In this document: positions 24,601 to 36,834 of the stretch, piece by piece
How positions within the stretch are numbered: the first letter of the stretch is position 1
How the letters are laid out: every line of letters starts with the position of its first letter
Assembly (NCBI RefSeq): GCF_000226115.1
Contig: NC_016458.1
Location: 1,426,001 to 1,490,000, forward strand
Source: Thermothielavioides terrestris NRRL 8126
Taxonomy: Eukaryota > Ascomycota > Sordariomycetes > Sordariales > Chaetomiaceae
Length of the DNA stretch: 64,000 bases
Direction of reading: 5' to 3'
Program-made: the position numbers and the translations under genes
Notes under the pieces: model-generated
The model's database searches: none
Told to the model about the DNA's origin: nothing
What the model saw: only the letters and a program-made list of their open reading frames with translations

Positions 24601-27600
24601 GACCAGCTCGCCGTCCTCGGCAGCAGGGTCATCAAGAGTGCTCACTAAGAAACAGCTCGGTCGTAAGCTTCTAGAGATGTACACGCGACTCCTCTGCGAA
24701 AAGTCGAATGTGGTGGACATCCGAAAATTCGCCAAGACCGTCACTAATAAGGTGATATATGCGGCCGGCCCGAAGAAGAAGAAGATAGAATTCGTGCTGA
24801 CGACCGGGCAGTGGCTGCTATATCTGCTCGCGGAGGACGACCCCGAAGTTGTTGTCCTCGGCTGCAAAATCCTTGCCCGCCTTCTCGTCACGCAGCCTTC
24901 GGGATACACGGCCAAGTTCGCAAGCAAGACGGGCGGCTTCTGGATCATGGCCTCCCGCCTCAAGCAGTGGTGGGATATTTCAACGCTGTGGCCGATTTTG
25001 TTCAGCATCCTTTTCGGGTACGACGTGGCCAACATCGACTTCGACAAGTCGTTCGATTTCTTTAGCCTCCTGGAGATCTTCGGCGACAGCCGTGTTGCGT
25101 TTCCAGACGTGTTGCCCGTCATAACTTCCATGTTGCAACACGGTCTCCGAGATGTTTTGAGACATCAAGAGGACCCAGATTCTCCAGCTGCTGAGCCCAG
25201 TGCGATAAAGACTATGCAGGAAACCCTCGATATTGTCAGGACGAGGCCCAGGGCTCGGTCTATGGAATTGGGCCAGGCACTTGAACCGCGGAGTGAGTTG
25301 GCCCCTATTTTCACCCTGCTGTGCCCGAGATGTATCTAACACTTTGTCCCAGGAACGCAGCTGCCAGACCGAGAGCGGGTGGCGACCAACGCTGCGGTCT
25401 TACAAACCGTTGTCCGTTTCCTGGCCGATATGCACGCCCGTTCCGTTAATTTCAGGGATTTTGCCCTTTCCTCGGACTACATCCGGCACCTCTTCTCCGC
25501 TCTGTATCCTGTCATCGTTACTTCCGATCCGGTCACTGCAGAGACGGAACTCAAGTCCAGTGACACGCTGAACTTTGAAGGTGGCGATGTCATCATCCGG
25601 CCGGTTCCCGGCTCCTCGTCTACTGCGATCCCGATCATCAGGACCACGACTTCTGGACAGTCCGATGCCCAACCACCATCTCCGAGCCCCGGCCGAGGCA
25701 CCCCTCTCCGGCGGCCGTCGTCGTTCATCCTGGTCTCTTCACAGTCGCCGCCCTCGGCTCCCTCTCCCGCGCGCTTGAATCACGTCGTATCCCCGACCAA
25801 GAGAGTTGCCGCCCGAAACATTAGCAATGCGGTTCTGGAGGGCATTTTAGAGTTGATAATCGGCGTCTTCACAGATCAGATCCTGGTCAGGAAGGAGTTT
25901 TCGGGCTTTAATCTCTTCCTCAAGGTGCCGCCAGGATTCCAAGAGCACCGAGCATACTTCGAGACCTACGTTCTGCGCAACGTCATCAACCATCTCAAGA
26001 ATGCCATCCAGCTGGACCAGAAAGTCCTCACGGAACCCAAGGTACTGCAGAACCTGGCGCGCCTCAATTTCCACGTGCTTGAGGCCGTATTCGAGGGTTC
26101 GTTCATGAATGGGGCCGAAACCATGATCGAGTTCACCGGAACGGTGTTGGAGTACCTGCAGAGGCCCGACGTGGCGGCACTCAAGAGCGTCCGTCTCTGC
26201 AGCTCGGCGGTGGCTTCGATCCGGGCCTGCTTCTTGAAGGCCACCCTGCTCAGGCTCTCGGACATGGACGACCCGGAAACTAAGGATTCCGAGGCTTTAT
26301 CGACCATGGAGCATCTGCTCTACTGGCAGACCGTCCTGCTCAGCTGCTTGTCTGCGGAGGACGACTACATGAAACTGCTGTGGTACCAGCTGTACAACAA
26401 ACTGGTCGACTCGCGCCCCGCGATCCGGTTCGTAGCCGCGACACTCTGGCGGATAATGCTCGTGCAGAAACCAGACGAGTCGGCGGCGATCTTCCGGCAA
26501 ACCATGAGACCGGACCAGCGGCCCTTGGCCCGTGGCTTTGGGAAGCTCACTGAGCTGGATGATGCGACGTTCCTCGAGTGGGTTGACCAGCACCGTCCGT
26601 CGCTCGACGCCTTGTTCTTCGGAGGCATGTCGAAGACCTGGGAAGAATTTGTCGCGTCCGAAAACCAGCGCACCGCAGACAGCGCCAGGGCGAGGGTCAA
26701 GAGCCGGAAGGAAAAGCTGAAGCAGTGGCACACCGAGTCGCTGGAGCGCGACAATGTCCTGCTCCGTCACGAGATGGCTAACAGCGCGTGGATGAAGAGC
26801 ATCTATTTCACAGAACACTTCAAGCACCAGCGACTCTTGCAGGACCAGCAGGACGACAATGCTTTCATGGCCTCGACGTTTGCGAAGATGGAGCGCGACT
26901 TGTGTCGTCCCGGCGGGGTGTTCAGCGAGCCCCAAGCCATCAAGTGGAAGCTGGACCGCACCGAAGGGAGGAACCGCATGCGCCTCCGCCTCCTCCCGGA
27001 GTATCCTAACCAAAGGCGGCAGGAGTTCCAGCCGAAGCGGAGCAACACCTCTGCCGCTGCTACTCCTGTTCCGAGGCCAAGTACCTCGGCCGGCAATCTC
27101 TCGGCGACGCGGCAGGCTCCGACGCCGCCAGTGGAGATCGGTGCCAACGGCAACGCGGAGGATCTCGACATCTCGGCCGAGCCGGAGACGGTGGCTGGGG
27201 ACGCAGACCAGCAGAGCGTCGCGCCGGAAGAGGACTTTGAACTGGTGGAGGACCTCAACGAGCCCGAGGCGGACGACACGTTCGAGGATAAGAACCGAAA
27301 GGTGATGAGGCGACTCCAGCAGGGCGACGCTGTCCGGAACGTCTTCAACATCTCGCGGATTATCGGCGTCGACGCCTCGGAGGGCATTTTGATCATCGGC
27401 AAGGAGGCGCTCTACATCATGGACAACCTGTTCCAGTGCGCGGATGGAGAGATTGTCAACGTCTGGCAGGCACCGGCCGAAGAGCGCGATCCGTTTTCCA
27501 TGATTATCACCGGGGGCTCCCCCGGCGAGAGACGGCCCCAGAACCAGGGCCGGCCCGACCAGGAGTCGCGCAGCTGGAGATGGCAGGATGTCCTCAGCAT

Positions 27601-30008
27601 ATCGAAGCGGCGGTACCTCTTCCGCGACGTGGCAATCGAGATCTTCTTCACCGACGGTCGCAGTTACCTCTTGACCGCCATCAACCCCGCCATGAGAGAC
27701 GAGATCTACGCGAGGCTGACGGCCATGACGCCGCACACCACCAACCCGAGCCTGCTGCCCAATCCGGAAGACGCGTGGCGGCTGGAGAGCCTTAAGTTTG
27801 CCGAAGACGCCCCTCAGACGTTCGGGGCCAAGTTTGGGAGCATCTTCAACTCGTCGGCGTGGAACCCCATGATGAGGCGGTGGCAGAGGGGCGAGATTTC
27901 CAACTTCCACTACCTCATGCTGGTGAACACGATGGCTGGCCGGACCTTCAACGACCTCACGCAGTACCCGGTGTTCCCGTGGGTGCTGGCGGATTACACC
28001 AGCGAGGAGCTCGATCTCAACAACCCGGCCACCTTTAGGGACCTGTCGAAGCCCATGGGTGCCCAGTCCCCCGCTCGCGCGGCCGACTTCGCGTCCCGGT
28101 ATAAGAGCCTGGCAGAGATTGGCGAGACCCCGTTCCACTATGGCACTCACTACTCGTCTGCCATGATTGTGTCGTCGTATCTGATTCGCCTCCCTCCCTT
28201 CGTGCAGTCGTTTGTCCTGCTGCAAGGCGGCACCTTCGATCACCCCGACCGCCTCTTCTTCTCAATCGAAGGTGCCTGGACCTCTGCGTCGCGGGACAGC
28301 AGCACAGACGTGCGCGAGCTGATCCCGGAGTTCTTCTACCTCCCGGACTTCCTGACCAACATCAACGGCTACAACTTCGGCGTCAGGCAGGGCGGCGGCG
28401 GGAGGGTAGACAATGTCATCCTGCCGCCGTGGGCCAAGGGCGACCCGAAGATCTTCATCGCGAAGCACCGCGAGGCGCTGGAGAGCCCGTACGTCAGCCA
28501 GCGGCTGCATCACTGGATCGACCTCGTGTTTGGATTCAAGCAGCGCGGCGAGGCGGCCGTCGAGAACCTGAATGTCTTCCACTCTCTGTCGTACAAGGGC
28601 GCCATAGATCTCGATGACATCAAGGATCCGCAGGAGCGCAAGATCACGACGGGCATCATCCACAACTTCGGGCAGACGCCGCACCAGATCTTCACGAAGC
28701 CTCACCCGCCGCGCGAGTACGACCGGTGCCCGATCCGGCGGCTGGACACTTCTGTCGGCGCGCTGACGAGGCTGCCCCACCCGCTCCTAGGTTTGTTCTT
28801 CCCCCGGACGGCTAGGGTCGTCAAAGTGTACTAACAAGCTGCAGAGAGCCGTGAGCGCGTCGCCTCGCTCATCTACGTGCCCAAGCTGGACCGTCTCCTG
28901 TGCTCATCTCCGTTCCGCCTCAACCTGCCGCCGCACTACGACAAGTACCTCGAGTGGGGCTACACAGACAACAGCGTGCGCTTCTTCCTGAGCGACAGCA
29001 GAAAGGTGAGACCTCCTTCCCGCCGGCCGAGACCCGCAGGCAAGCAAACTAAACATCTGTCAGCCCGCCGGCCTCTTCGAGAACCTCCACATCGGCCAGA
29101 TCTCGACGCTCACGTTCGCGGACTCCAAGACGCTCATCACGGCGGGCGAAGACTGCGTCGTATCTGTCTACATGGTGCACTCCTCCCCGGGGAAGCCGGT
29201 CGTCGAGCTGCAGCCGCGGTCGTCGCTGTTCGGGCACAAGACGCCGGTCACGCACATCGCCGTGTCCAAGGCGTTCAGCACGATCCTGACCGTCTCGCAG
29301 GACGGCGCCGCCTTCCTCTGGGACCTCAACCGGCTCGAGTTCATCCGCAAGCTGCCGTTTCCCCTGGCCCGCGGCGGCGGCGGCGGTGGCGGCGGCGTCG
29401 AGTGCGCCCGCATCAACGACGTCACCGGCGACGTGATGCTCTGCGCTGGACAGCACGTGGTGCTTTTCACTCTCAACGGCGAGCTCATCCTCGACCAGAA
29501 CGTTTGCAACACCGCTGCCGGTAACGGTACTGTCGGTAGCAGCAGCAGCAGCAGCAGCAGCAGCAACGGCAACGGCAGCGGCAGCGGCAGCAGCCATAGC
29601 CACAGCCACGACCCGGACGACTACGTGCACGCGTGCGCGTTCTACGAGGGGTCGCCGGGCGGCAGCGAGTGGCTGGAGAACCAGCTCGTGTTCACGGGCC
29701 ACAAGCGCGGCGTGGTCAACGTGTGGCGCAAGATGGTGGACCCGCGCACGGGCAAGTGGGCGCTCGGCTTCCTGCGCCGGCTCGACCACGTCAATCCCAA
29801 GAGCGAGGTGGGCGCCAACATCGAGGCGGCCATCACGTGCGTCACGCCGCTGAGCGGGCTGGTCTACACGGGGGACGATGACGGGCGGGTGGTGAGTTTT
29901 GTTCCCCCCTCCCCCCTTTTTTTATTTCTCCTTCTCTCTCCCCTACGATCGATCCGATGGCTGACTTTGTGGCAGTGGGAGTGGAATATTGTGCAACGAG
30001 AGCGGTAG
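21672..30008 (+). CDS. BEACH-WD40 protein (Bph1/LYST/neurobeachin-like)
   Basis: Six exons: 21672-24264, 24348-25292, 25353-28790, 28845-29005, 29064-29891, 29976-30008; 2665 residues, normal for the family. Domains in order: N-terminal armadillo-like helices; ConA-like/LamG segment at about 383-500 (GYTFAGWVRIDKFDPESHTT, then ENRWYHIALVHRRP); PH-BEACH at about 1839-1970 (FNISRIIGVDASEGILIIG, WRWQDVLSISKRRYLFRDVA); BEACH at about 2000-2300 (WQRGEISNFHYLMLVNTMAG, YPVFPWVLADYTSEELDL, FHYGTHYSSAMIV, VFHSLSYKGAIDLDDI); then WD40 repeats to the end. BEACH proteins scaffold vesicle traffic and membrane fission/fusion in the endosome-vacuole system; the yeast relative Bph1 affects cell-wall protein sorting. 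A Ser-run (AGC repeat near 29540-29563) interrupts a WD40 loop. The last coding exon is only 33 nt (WEWNIVQRER). Confidence 0.95.
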
Positions 30009-30535
30009 ACAAGACTTGGACCGGGAACGAATAGAACGGGGTATGAGTAAAACCTGGGGGTCGATGGAAAAGAGGGGGTTGCATGTTGCATATAGAGCCG
30101 CGGATTGCGTGTGAGGAGGCCGGGAGACAGCGGCACCGCAGGGTGTTATTCGGTTTTGATAGCTTTTGGAGCCGTGGTTGGCTGGTTCCGACGATGGGAT
30201 GGCTGAGCTGAGTTGTGTTTTCAGGTCAGGCAGCGAGTGGGACGCATGCGAGGCAGTAGTTACCTGACAGAGCATTCGGTAGGGGCAGTAGATGTAGACT
30301 TGGATTTTCGGAGCCGCTCAGCCAACGAACTTCATCTTTTTCGGCGTCAGAGGTGGCTATCGTCTGTTTTCGCACACACACCTCTCTCTATCACCCGCCG
30401 CCCAGCCACAAAGCCCGTTACATACAACAACTAGTTGATACAGACTTCTCCGGGTGCTGACCGCACCGCTTCCTCCTCTTCACTCCCATCCCAGCCCATT
30501 CGCAAATGTCTTCGCCCCTTCCTTCCCGGCCTTCA
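30009..30535. other. intergenic, convergent 3' flanks
   Basis: Space between the BEACH gene and the complex I subunit gene. No gene or repeat supported; probably 3' UTRs. Confidence 0.5.
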
Positions 30536-30890
30536 TCATTCCGTATCGTCGTCGTACCCCGTCAACTTCTTCCTCGGTCCACTCGGCACTGTCGCAGGGA
30601 ATCACCCGATTAGTTATTGTCTCTTCATCCCATCCCGTCCCAGTCCCTGTATGTATGTATATCATCACCCCATCCTCCCTCCACGCTAACTACTACATAC
30701 CGGGATATGTCATCGGGATGGGCGCCGCGTCGTAGTCGCCGATCATGCGCCGTATCGGCGGCACCGTGACCAGCGTCACGGGCCCCAGCGCGCCGATGAA
30801 CACGGACCAGAAGAGGCCCGGCCGCTCGCGCGCGGCCCAGCGGCAGTAGCGGAGGGGGCCGGCCCAGAAGCGGGGGGTTATGGCGCTCAT
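30536..30890 (-). CDS. nuo9.5: NADH:ubiquinone oxidoreductase (complex I) 9.5 kDa accessory subunit
   Basis: Exons 30890-30701 and 30588-30536, one 112-bp intron (GTATGT donor at 30700); 80 residues. Without splicing the frame ends after TYPGM and loses the C-terminus. Splicing gives TYPVPSGPRKKLTGYDDDTE, the tail expected for this small fungal complex I subunit. The N-terminal half reads FWAGPLRYCRWAARERPGLF, followed by one membrane helix (about 28-45, WSVFIGALGPVTLVTVPPIR). It is an accessory subunit in the mitochondrial inner membrane with no catalytic role. It is divergent from the WBP1 gene, with about 590 bp between the starts. The two-exon structure is inferred from frame and homology; the second exon is too short to appear as an open frame by itself. 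Confidence 0.88.
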
Positions 30891-31480
30891 TTTTTTGGGT
30901 GTGTGTGTTTTATTTCCTTTCCAGCTCTCCCGGCTCTGTTGTCCTTTCTGGGACCTTTCCTTCGTTCGTCGTTGGTTGGGGTTGTCGCAGTCGTGGGGAG
31001 GGGATGCTTTGCGGGTGCGTTTTGCTGAGTTAGTTTCGGGGTTGCCGGGCTGGTAGCGGGATGGAAATAGCGTAGAGGATATGTACCTTGCGCTGTCCTC
31101 GTAATTGGGTGGCTGCGGCACACTGGCGACCTAAGAATGTCCCGCCGTCCTCGTCGTCGTTGTCGTCGGAGCGCGAGAGCTCGAAGCTTGGCGGCTCGAG
31201 GTTCCTGAGTGCGGCGAAACTGCGGTTAATTCCAGCTTCCCTTGGTCAATTGAGGATTCCGGATGACAGGGGTTGGCAGTGGGCCTGCTTGGCAAAGACC
31301 CCGGCCCGTCTTGGCAAGGCTACGTATGCCGAATCACTGAACCATCGCTGCGAGGTGTTGCTGCTATTGTGTGCATTGCTGCGTGAAGCTGTCGCGGGAC
31401 GAGGCAAGCTTCCGTGGCATGAACCCAACGACCCTCCGACGACTGCTGTGAATACACAGGCGCGGGACTGTTCGCCCACC
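30891..31480. other. divergent promoter region (complex I subunit / WBP1)
   Basis: About 590 bp between two divergent starts. No further gene seen. The CG-rich run at 31140-31200 (TCCTCGTCGTCGTTGTCGTC) has no recognised function. Confidence 0.5.
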
Positions 31481-33164
31481 ATGCGGTCGCTCATTTCCTT
31501 TTTCGTCTTCCTGTTCGCGGCCGCCGTGTCGGCGCTCAGCACGACCGGCAACCGGCTGCTGGTGATCCTGGACGATGTCGTCGAGAAGGCGAACTACTCC
31601 AAGTTCCTGGCAGATCTCGAAAGTGCGTTGGTCCCGACATGCGCATTCTCCGGTGGCTAATTGGCTAACGCGAAACCGCCCAATTCGCAGGCCGGGGCTT
31701 CCAGCTCTCGTTCGAGACCCCCAAGAGCGAGTCGCTGGCCCTGTTCCACCTCGGCGAGCGCTCCTACGACCACATCATCTTCTTTCCGACTAAGACCAAG
31801 GGTATCCCCCCCCCTTCCCGGCCCACCCCACAAGTGCTGGAGCAACACTACCCAGGAAACACCCGACACGACTAACCCATACCAGGCCTCGGCCCCAAGC
31901 TGACGCCCAACCTCCTGGTCGACTTCCTCAATGCCAAGGGCAACCTCCTCGTAACCCTCAGCTCCGGCGTCCCCACCCCCAACTCGCTCGTCTCGCTCCT
32001 CGCCGAGCTCGACATCCAGCTGCCGGCCGAGCGCACCGGCCTGGTGGTCGACCACTTCAACTACGACGCCTCGAGCGCCGCCGACCTGCACGACGTGCTG
32101 CTCCTGCCGCCGCCGGGCCCCATCCGGCCGGACGTCAAGGACTTCTTCGCCGCCGGCGCCCCCAAGGACTCGCTCCTCGCCTTCCCGCGGGGCGTCGGCG
32201 CGGTGCTCGGCCCCGGCGAGCTGCTGACCCCGATCCTCCGCGCCCCGCGCACCGCCTACAGCTACAACCCCAAGGAGCAGGCCGAGACCGTGGACGAGCT
32301 CTTCGCGGCCGGCGAGCAGCTGGCGCTGGTGTCGGCGTTCCAGGCGCGCAACTCGGCGCGCCTCACGCTGGTCGGCTCGGCCGAGATGCTGCAGGACAAG
32401 TGGTTCGACGCTGAGGTGAGCCAGCCGTCGAGCGGCGCGGGGAAGAAGGCCGCGGCGGCGGGCAAGACGTTCAACAGGGAGTTTGCGAAGCGCCTGAGCG
32501 GGTGGACGTTCAACGAGATCGGCGTGCTGCGCGTCAACTGGATCGAGCACCACCTGGATGAGCCCGGGGCCGCGAACCAGTCCAACCCGGCCATCTACCG
32601 GATCAAAAAGGACGTTGTAAGTTCTTTTTTTCAATTCTACCCCTTTCCCCCCTGTCCCGCTGCTGCCCCTCTCCAGCTCGATTTCTAACCCCGCGGCCCG
32701 CCCAGAAATACACCATCTCCCTCTCCGAACACGCCTGGACGGCCTGGACGCCGTTCACGCTGCCCTCGGCCTCAGACGCGCTGCAGCTCGAGTTCTCAAT
32801 GCTGTCGCCCTTCCACCGGCTGCCGCTGCAGCCCGACCCGGCGCTCTCGACCGACGACGCGGCGGCCTACAGCGCGGCGTTCCGGCTGCCGGACCAGCAC
32901 GGCATCTTCAACTTCCGCGTCAGCTACAAGCGGCCGCTGCTGTCCAACGTCGAGGAGAAGAACACGGTGTCGGTGCGGCACATGGCGCACGACGAGTGGC
33001 CGCGCAGCTATGTCATCAGCGGCGCTTGGCCGTGGATCGCCGGCATCGGCGTCACCGTGGCCGGCTGGCTGGCCTTTTGCGCGCTGTGGATGTTCAGCGC
33101 GCCGGTGCCGGCGCCGGGCGGTGCTGCTGGGGCGGCGAGGGCCGAGACGAAGAAGACGCAGTAG
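31481..33164 (+). CDS. WBP1: oligosaccharyltransferase subunit WBP1/OST48
   Basis: Four exons: 31481-31622, 31691-31801, 31886-32616, 32706-33164; 480 residues. The signal peptide is MRSLISFFVFLFAAAVSALS. The luminal domain starts with the family motif GNRLLVILDDVVEKANYSKF and contains SYDHIIFFPTK, LVDFLNAKGNLLVTLSSG and FNEIGVLRVNWIEHH. A single membrane helix lies near the C-terminus (about 439-465, WPWIAGIGVTVAGWLAFCAL). The protein ends in KKTQ, a KKXX-type ER retrieval signal. WBP1 is an essential non-catalytic subunit of the ER complex that transfers the lipid-linked glycan to Asn-X-Ser/Thr. All introns use GT-AG and fall where the family sequence continues without gap. Confidence 0.95.
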
Positions 33165-33604
33165 GGACGGATGGGGCGGGAGATAAGAAGGGTTATTATA
33201 GATGAGGATTCTATGTTTCTTTTTGTTTTTGTCGAGCTCGGTTGCTATTTCCTGCACATGTATATGAGATACAGCGTACCGGGTGGGAGGGGCAAAATCT
33301 CGAGGTTTTCCACACGCAAAAGCTATCAGGTATGGAAATAGGTTCATGGATGGCCATCACGCTCGCCAATAGGGCGTGCTCCGCGGAAGGTGATCCCGCT
33401 TTCAAGCTAAGTTTGACAACCAACGGCATCCAGTGGCCCCTATCATTAGCTTGAAAGTAGGAGCGACGGAATAGCAAAAGAAATCATCGGCTCAGCTTGA
33501 GTTGTCTGTTGTCTAAACAAGCCAAACGCTAACTACCATACCAGAAAGTGAAGCCTCCTATCAGCCAGGAGGGTATGTATCTGTCTGAGTGGGCCAGGTC
33601 CAAA

Positions 33605-33784
33605 AAGCTCACCGGCTAACACCCTCCGCCGGTACTAAGGGAGGTGGCCGGCTGCAAAAACCCACCAGGGGGGTTATGCTTCGGCGGCGGGGGAAAGTTC
33701 ACCGGCCAGCCTCCATCCACGAGGGGGATGGAGTGTGGCCAGTTAGAAAACCCACTGGGAAGTTCTCTGCGTCGGGAGGGTTGT
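33605..33784. repeat. imperfect tandem duplication, about 90-bp unit
   Basis: Unit A begins AAGCTCACCGGCTAAC at 33605 and unit B begins AAGTTCACCGGCCAGC at 33695. Each has GTGGCC followed by AAAACCCAC at about the same offset (65-70 nt in). Sequence between these anchors has diverged. Confidence 0.5.
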
Positions 33785-34037
33785 TCCGACTCGGCCAATC
33801 CCACCATTGAGCCATCTGGCCTTTCTGGGAGAGATTGGTTGCATAAAGGCGGGAGTTTTATATAAGGGGCGAGTGCCGGGAAGGGGCGTGGTGGGAAAGC
33901 GGGTTGAAGAGGGGTCGAGGTGCCAGAGTTGAGCTGAAAGGGGGGTCGTCCACAATGAGGAATCAGCTTGAAAGGGAGGAAAAAGGGGAAGAGAAAACGT
34001 GATGGCCAGTCTCTCCAAAGGGTGGGCAAATATGCAT

Positions 34038-34152
34038 GCTCCTTCTTTTCCTTCTTCTTTTCTCTTCTCCCTTTTTCTTGATCTTAAAAAAAAGAAAGAA
34101 AGAAAGAAGGAAAGGAAGAAAAGAAAGAAGAAGGAAGGAAGAAGAAAGAACA
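34038..34152. repeat. pyrimidine tract followed by purine tract (imperfect inverted repeat)
   Basis: About 40 nt of almost pure C/T (34038-34078) are followed, after a short GATCTT hinge, by about 68 nt of almost pure A/G (34084-34152). The two arms are imperfectly complementary and could fold back or form a triplex. Confidence 0.75.
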
Positions 34153-35678
34153 AAGTAGAGCAAAAACAGACTCGGGCCCTCAGATCAGCTCTCTTCTGTT
34201 CCCACTGACAACCGACTGGCAGGCCGGGGCGACTCTTGCAGAGCACGCCGCGGCCTCGTCTGCTGCCTGCAAATTTGGCTTTTTGGACCTTTAGTCATCA
34301 CCGGGCACGCTGTTTTTGCTCTGCTCTCCTGGAAAGAACACGCCGAACCGCCATCTCCTGGGCCCCCCATTGTGACATCCTAGCTCCCTTCTCTTCCCTC
34401 CCCTTGGCATCCATCCATACCTAACCTAACGAAAAAACGTAGGTAGGTAAGGAGCAGGAGAAGGACTGAGCAGGTAAACTCGCCAACCCGCCAACCCAAC
34501 TCGTCAACCCACCACACCACACCAGAGTGAAAAGAAGAAAAACCGCCCCCTTTCTGTGGGCCCGCCTCGCCACGCTCCGATTGAAAACTACTTGTTTGCG
34601 AACCGTCATCGGTGCAGCGCAGACACGCCCGGGTGGTGCCGTCTCTGCCGGCTGCTCCCCGCCCTGCCAACAAACAACCAGATAGCATTCTCAATGGGTG
34701 GGAAGCTAAACCGGTGGTTGCGGGCAGGGCGGAGGCAGAAACAGACAGAGACGCCCGGCCGTCGGCGCACCTCGCCGGGGTAGAGGTGTCCTCATTGCGG
34801 GCGAGACGGGAAGGGACGGGAGCGGTGTGGGATGGTCGTCGGTTGTGGAGGGCAGGATGGGAGGAGGGTGGGGTTCGTGCGTGTTGGTTCCTTGCTGAAG
34901 TGGTGATATATAGAGATGGGTAGATATAGACCTGCTCAGATATCCGTTCTAGAATGCCCTCAGCCTCGCCCTCGCCCCGGGGTCTGACGCATATGCGGCG
35001 ATATGCGGCAGGGGACGGGATGAGTCGGGCTCTGCTGCGTGTTGCTGTTTTTCGTCATCGCAGGTTCTTGTTGTTTATCTTGGTGACGGAGTGTAAGAGT
35101 GTCGGTTGGGTTGAGTCGGGCTGAGCTTGGCAGATATCACTCGATATCGGGTCGCGCCCAAGTGAAAGACTATAGAGAGTGGAGAGTGTATTGGCGGTTG
35201 CAGCCTTGCAGGTGACAACCCGCGAAGTTGAGGGCTGCTGCGAGCGAGACCTGAAGCAACCCGCGCCGTCGGTAACTGATCCGGTGAACTTATCCTGATT
35301 TGGCGTTACTTTGTAAATGGCCGCAGTATAATCATGTTGCCATCGAGCTGTCGCCGGCGATTGCTGCTCGCTGTCGTGAGCGGATGCATGATGCTGCCTG
35401 CAGCGACCTGTTTGGTGGTGGCAGGTGGAAGGAGACGCGTCTGCACGTGCCGCAGTGACGAAATGTGGTCCCCGCTGCAGTTCACTAGCGCGCAAAGAGC
35501 CCATGCCACAGTGCTGCCACACCGTGCGCAGTAAAGCAAGGCTGGCCTCGACGCTGTTGAACATCGCCAACTCGCCCTGCTGCCTCGCCAGCACCCAGCC
35601 CGCTCGCGCGTTCTCCTCCTATCCATTACGCAAGAGAATATCTCCAACGGCCGATAAGCAGCATAAAAGTCAACCAAA

Positions 35679-36525
35679 ATGGTAAACCAAGCCCAAGCAA
35701 ACCCTCTCTTGCCCCGACCCTCTCCCAAGCCTCTTCCCAAATCCCACCTCAGATTCCATCCGCAGAGCTAACGACGTCCCCTTCTCGCAGGCGCGCAACT
35801 CGGAGAAAGCGCAGTCGATGCTCTTCCGCTTCCGCGAGGCGCAGGCGGCGGACCTGGGCATCATCGACGCGGGGCGGTCGCGGCGGCCGCGGGCGATCAC
35901 GGAGCAGGACAGCATCCCGGCGTGCGAGCGGTGGCGCGGGCAGGTGCTCAAGGAGATCTCGCGCAAGGTGTCGCGCATCCAGGACCCGGCGCTGTCCGAC
36001 TTCCAGGTGCGCGACCTCAACGACGAGATCAACCGGCTCATGCGCGAGAAGCACATGTGGGAGGTGCAGATCCGCAACCTCGGCGGGCCCAACTACATGC
36101 GCGCCGGCGGCAAGGTCTACGACGAGGCCGGCCGGGAGATCCCCGGCGGCGGCAAGGGGTACCGCTATTTCGGCCGCGCGAGGGAGCTGCCCGGCGTGAA
36201 GGAGTTGTTTGAGGCGGCCGCCAAGGCGAGGGTCGAGGAGGAGAAGCCGCTCGAGGAAAGGGCGGATCTGCGGAGGCAGGTCAATGCGGCCTATTACGGG
36301 TATGCCCCCGGCGAGGAAGATGACGAGCTGTTGGAGTATGAGCGGGCGAGGGAGAAGATGGCGTTTGAGGCGCTGGCGAAAGCCGGGCCGGCGGAAGCGC
36401 CGCCCGGGTGGGAGCCGCTGCCCGGGGACGTGGGCGACGGGCGGGTGTGGGAGCTGCCGACGCTGGACGAGGTGCAGCAGGAGCTGATTGAGCGGAGGAG
36501 GCAGAGGTTGCTCGATCAGTTATAG
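35679..36525 (+). CDS. ISY1: ISY1-like pre-mRNA splicing factor
   Basis: Exon 1 is only the start codon (35679-35681). A 109-bp intron (35682-35790, GTAAAC donor, CTAAC near 35768, CTCGCAG acceptor) follows, and exon 2 is 35791-36525; 245 residues. The splice yields MARNSEKAQSMLFRFREAQA, the expected ISY1 start. The next ATG at 35818 would delete the highly conserved first ten residues. Further family blocks are RRPRAITEQDSIPACERWR, VSRIQDPALSDFQVRDLNDE and INRLMREKHMWEVQIRNLGG. ISY1 is a spliceosome NineTeen-complex-associated protein acting around the first catalytic step. The rest of the protein is charged and helical. An intron directly after the ATG in a splicing-factor gene is unusual, but the reading frame and homology support it. 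Confidence 0.93.
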
Positions 36526-36834
36526 CGGGGGGATTTCTGGTTGTCTTTGTAGCAATTTTCACGGGCTTGGTTCGGCGTTGACGGCGCAATGGAGACAACG
36601 TTGGCGGGTTTGCCAAGTTACGGCTCGGAATGCATCAATTTGCTGCCGCTTCCTCTGTCTTCGAAAAGGATCTCCCGTGCATGAGAATGATGCTAACATA
36701 TTACCTCTAGGACCAACAATATCTCCAAACAATCCAAATGCAGCCAGTGATTACATTCTCCCAGGTGTTCCCTACCCAAAACGCCAACGCTGTCAAACCA
36801 TAGAATGAAACTCCCTGTCAGCACACAAGACCTT
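36526..36834. other. short convergent intergenic region
   Basis: About 300 bp of 3' flanks of ISY1 and the metallophosphoesterase. Nothing recognisable. Confidence 0.5.

Larger units (their letters stand above)
33165..35678. other. long intergenic region with repeats, WBP1 to ISY1
   Basis: A 2.5-kb gap without supported genes. It contains an imperfect 90-bp tandem duplication at about 33605-33784, a TATA-like TTTTATATAAGG at about 33856-33867, and a pyrimidine tract followed by a purine tract (34038-34152). Open frames here are repeat-derived. Confidence 0.5.

Noticed and set aside
26297..28243. 648-codon minus-strand frame over the BEACH gene
   Set aside because: Antisense shadow of the PH-BEACH coding exon; no domain resemblance.
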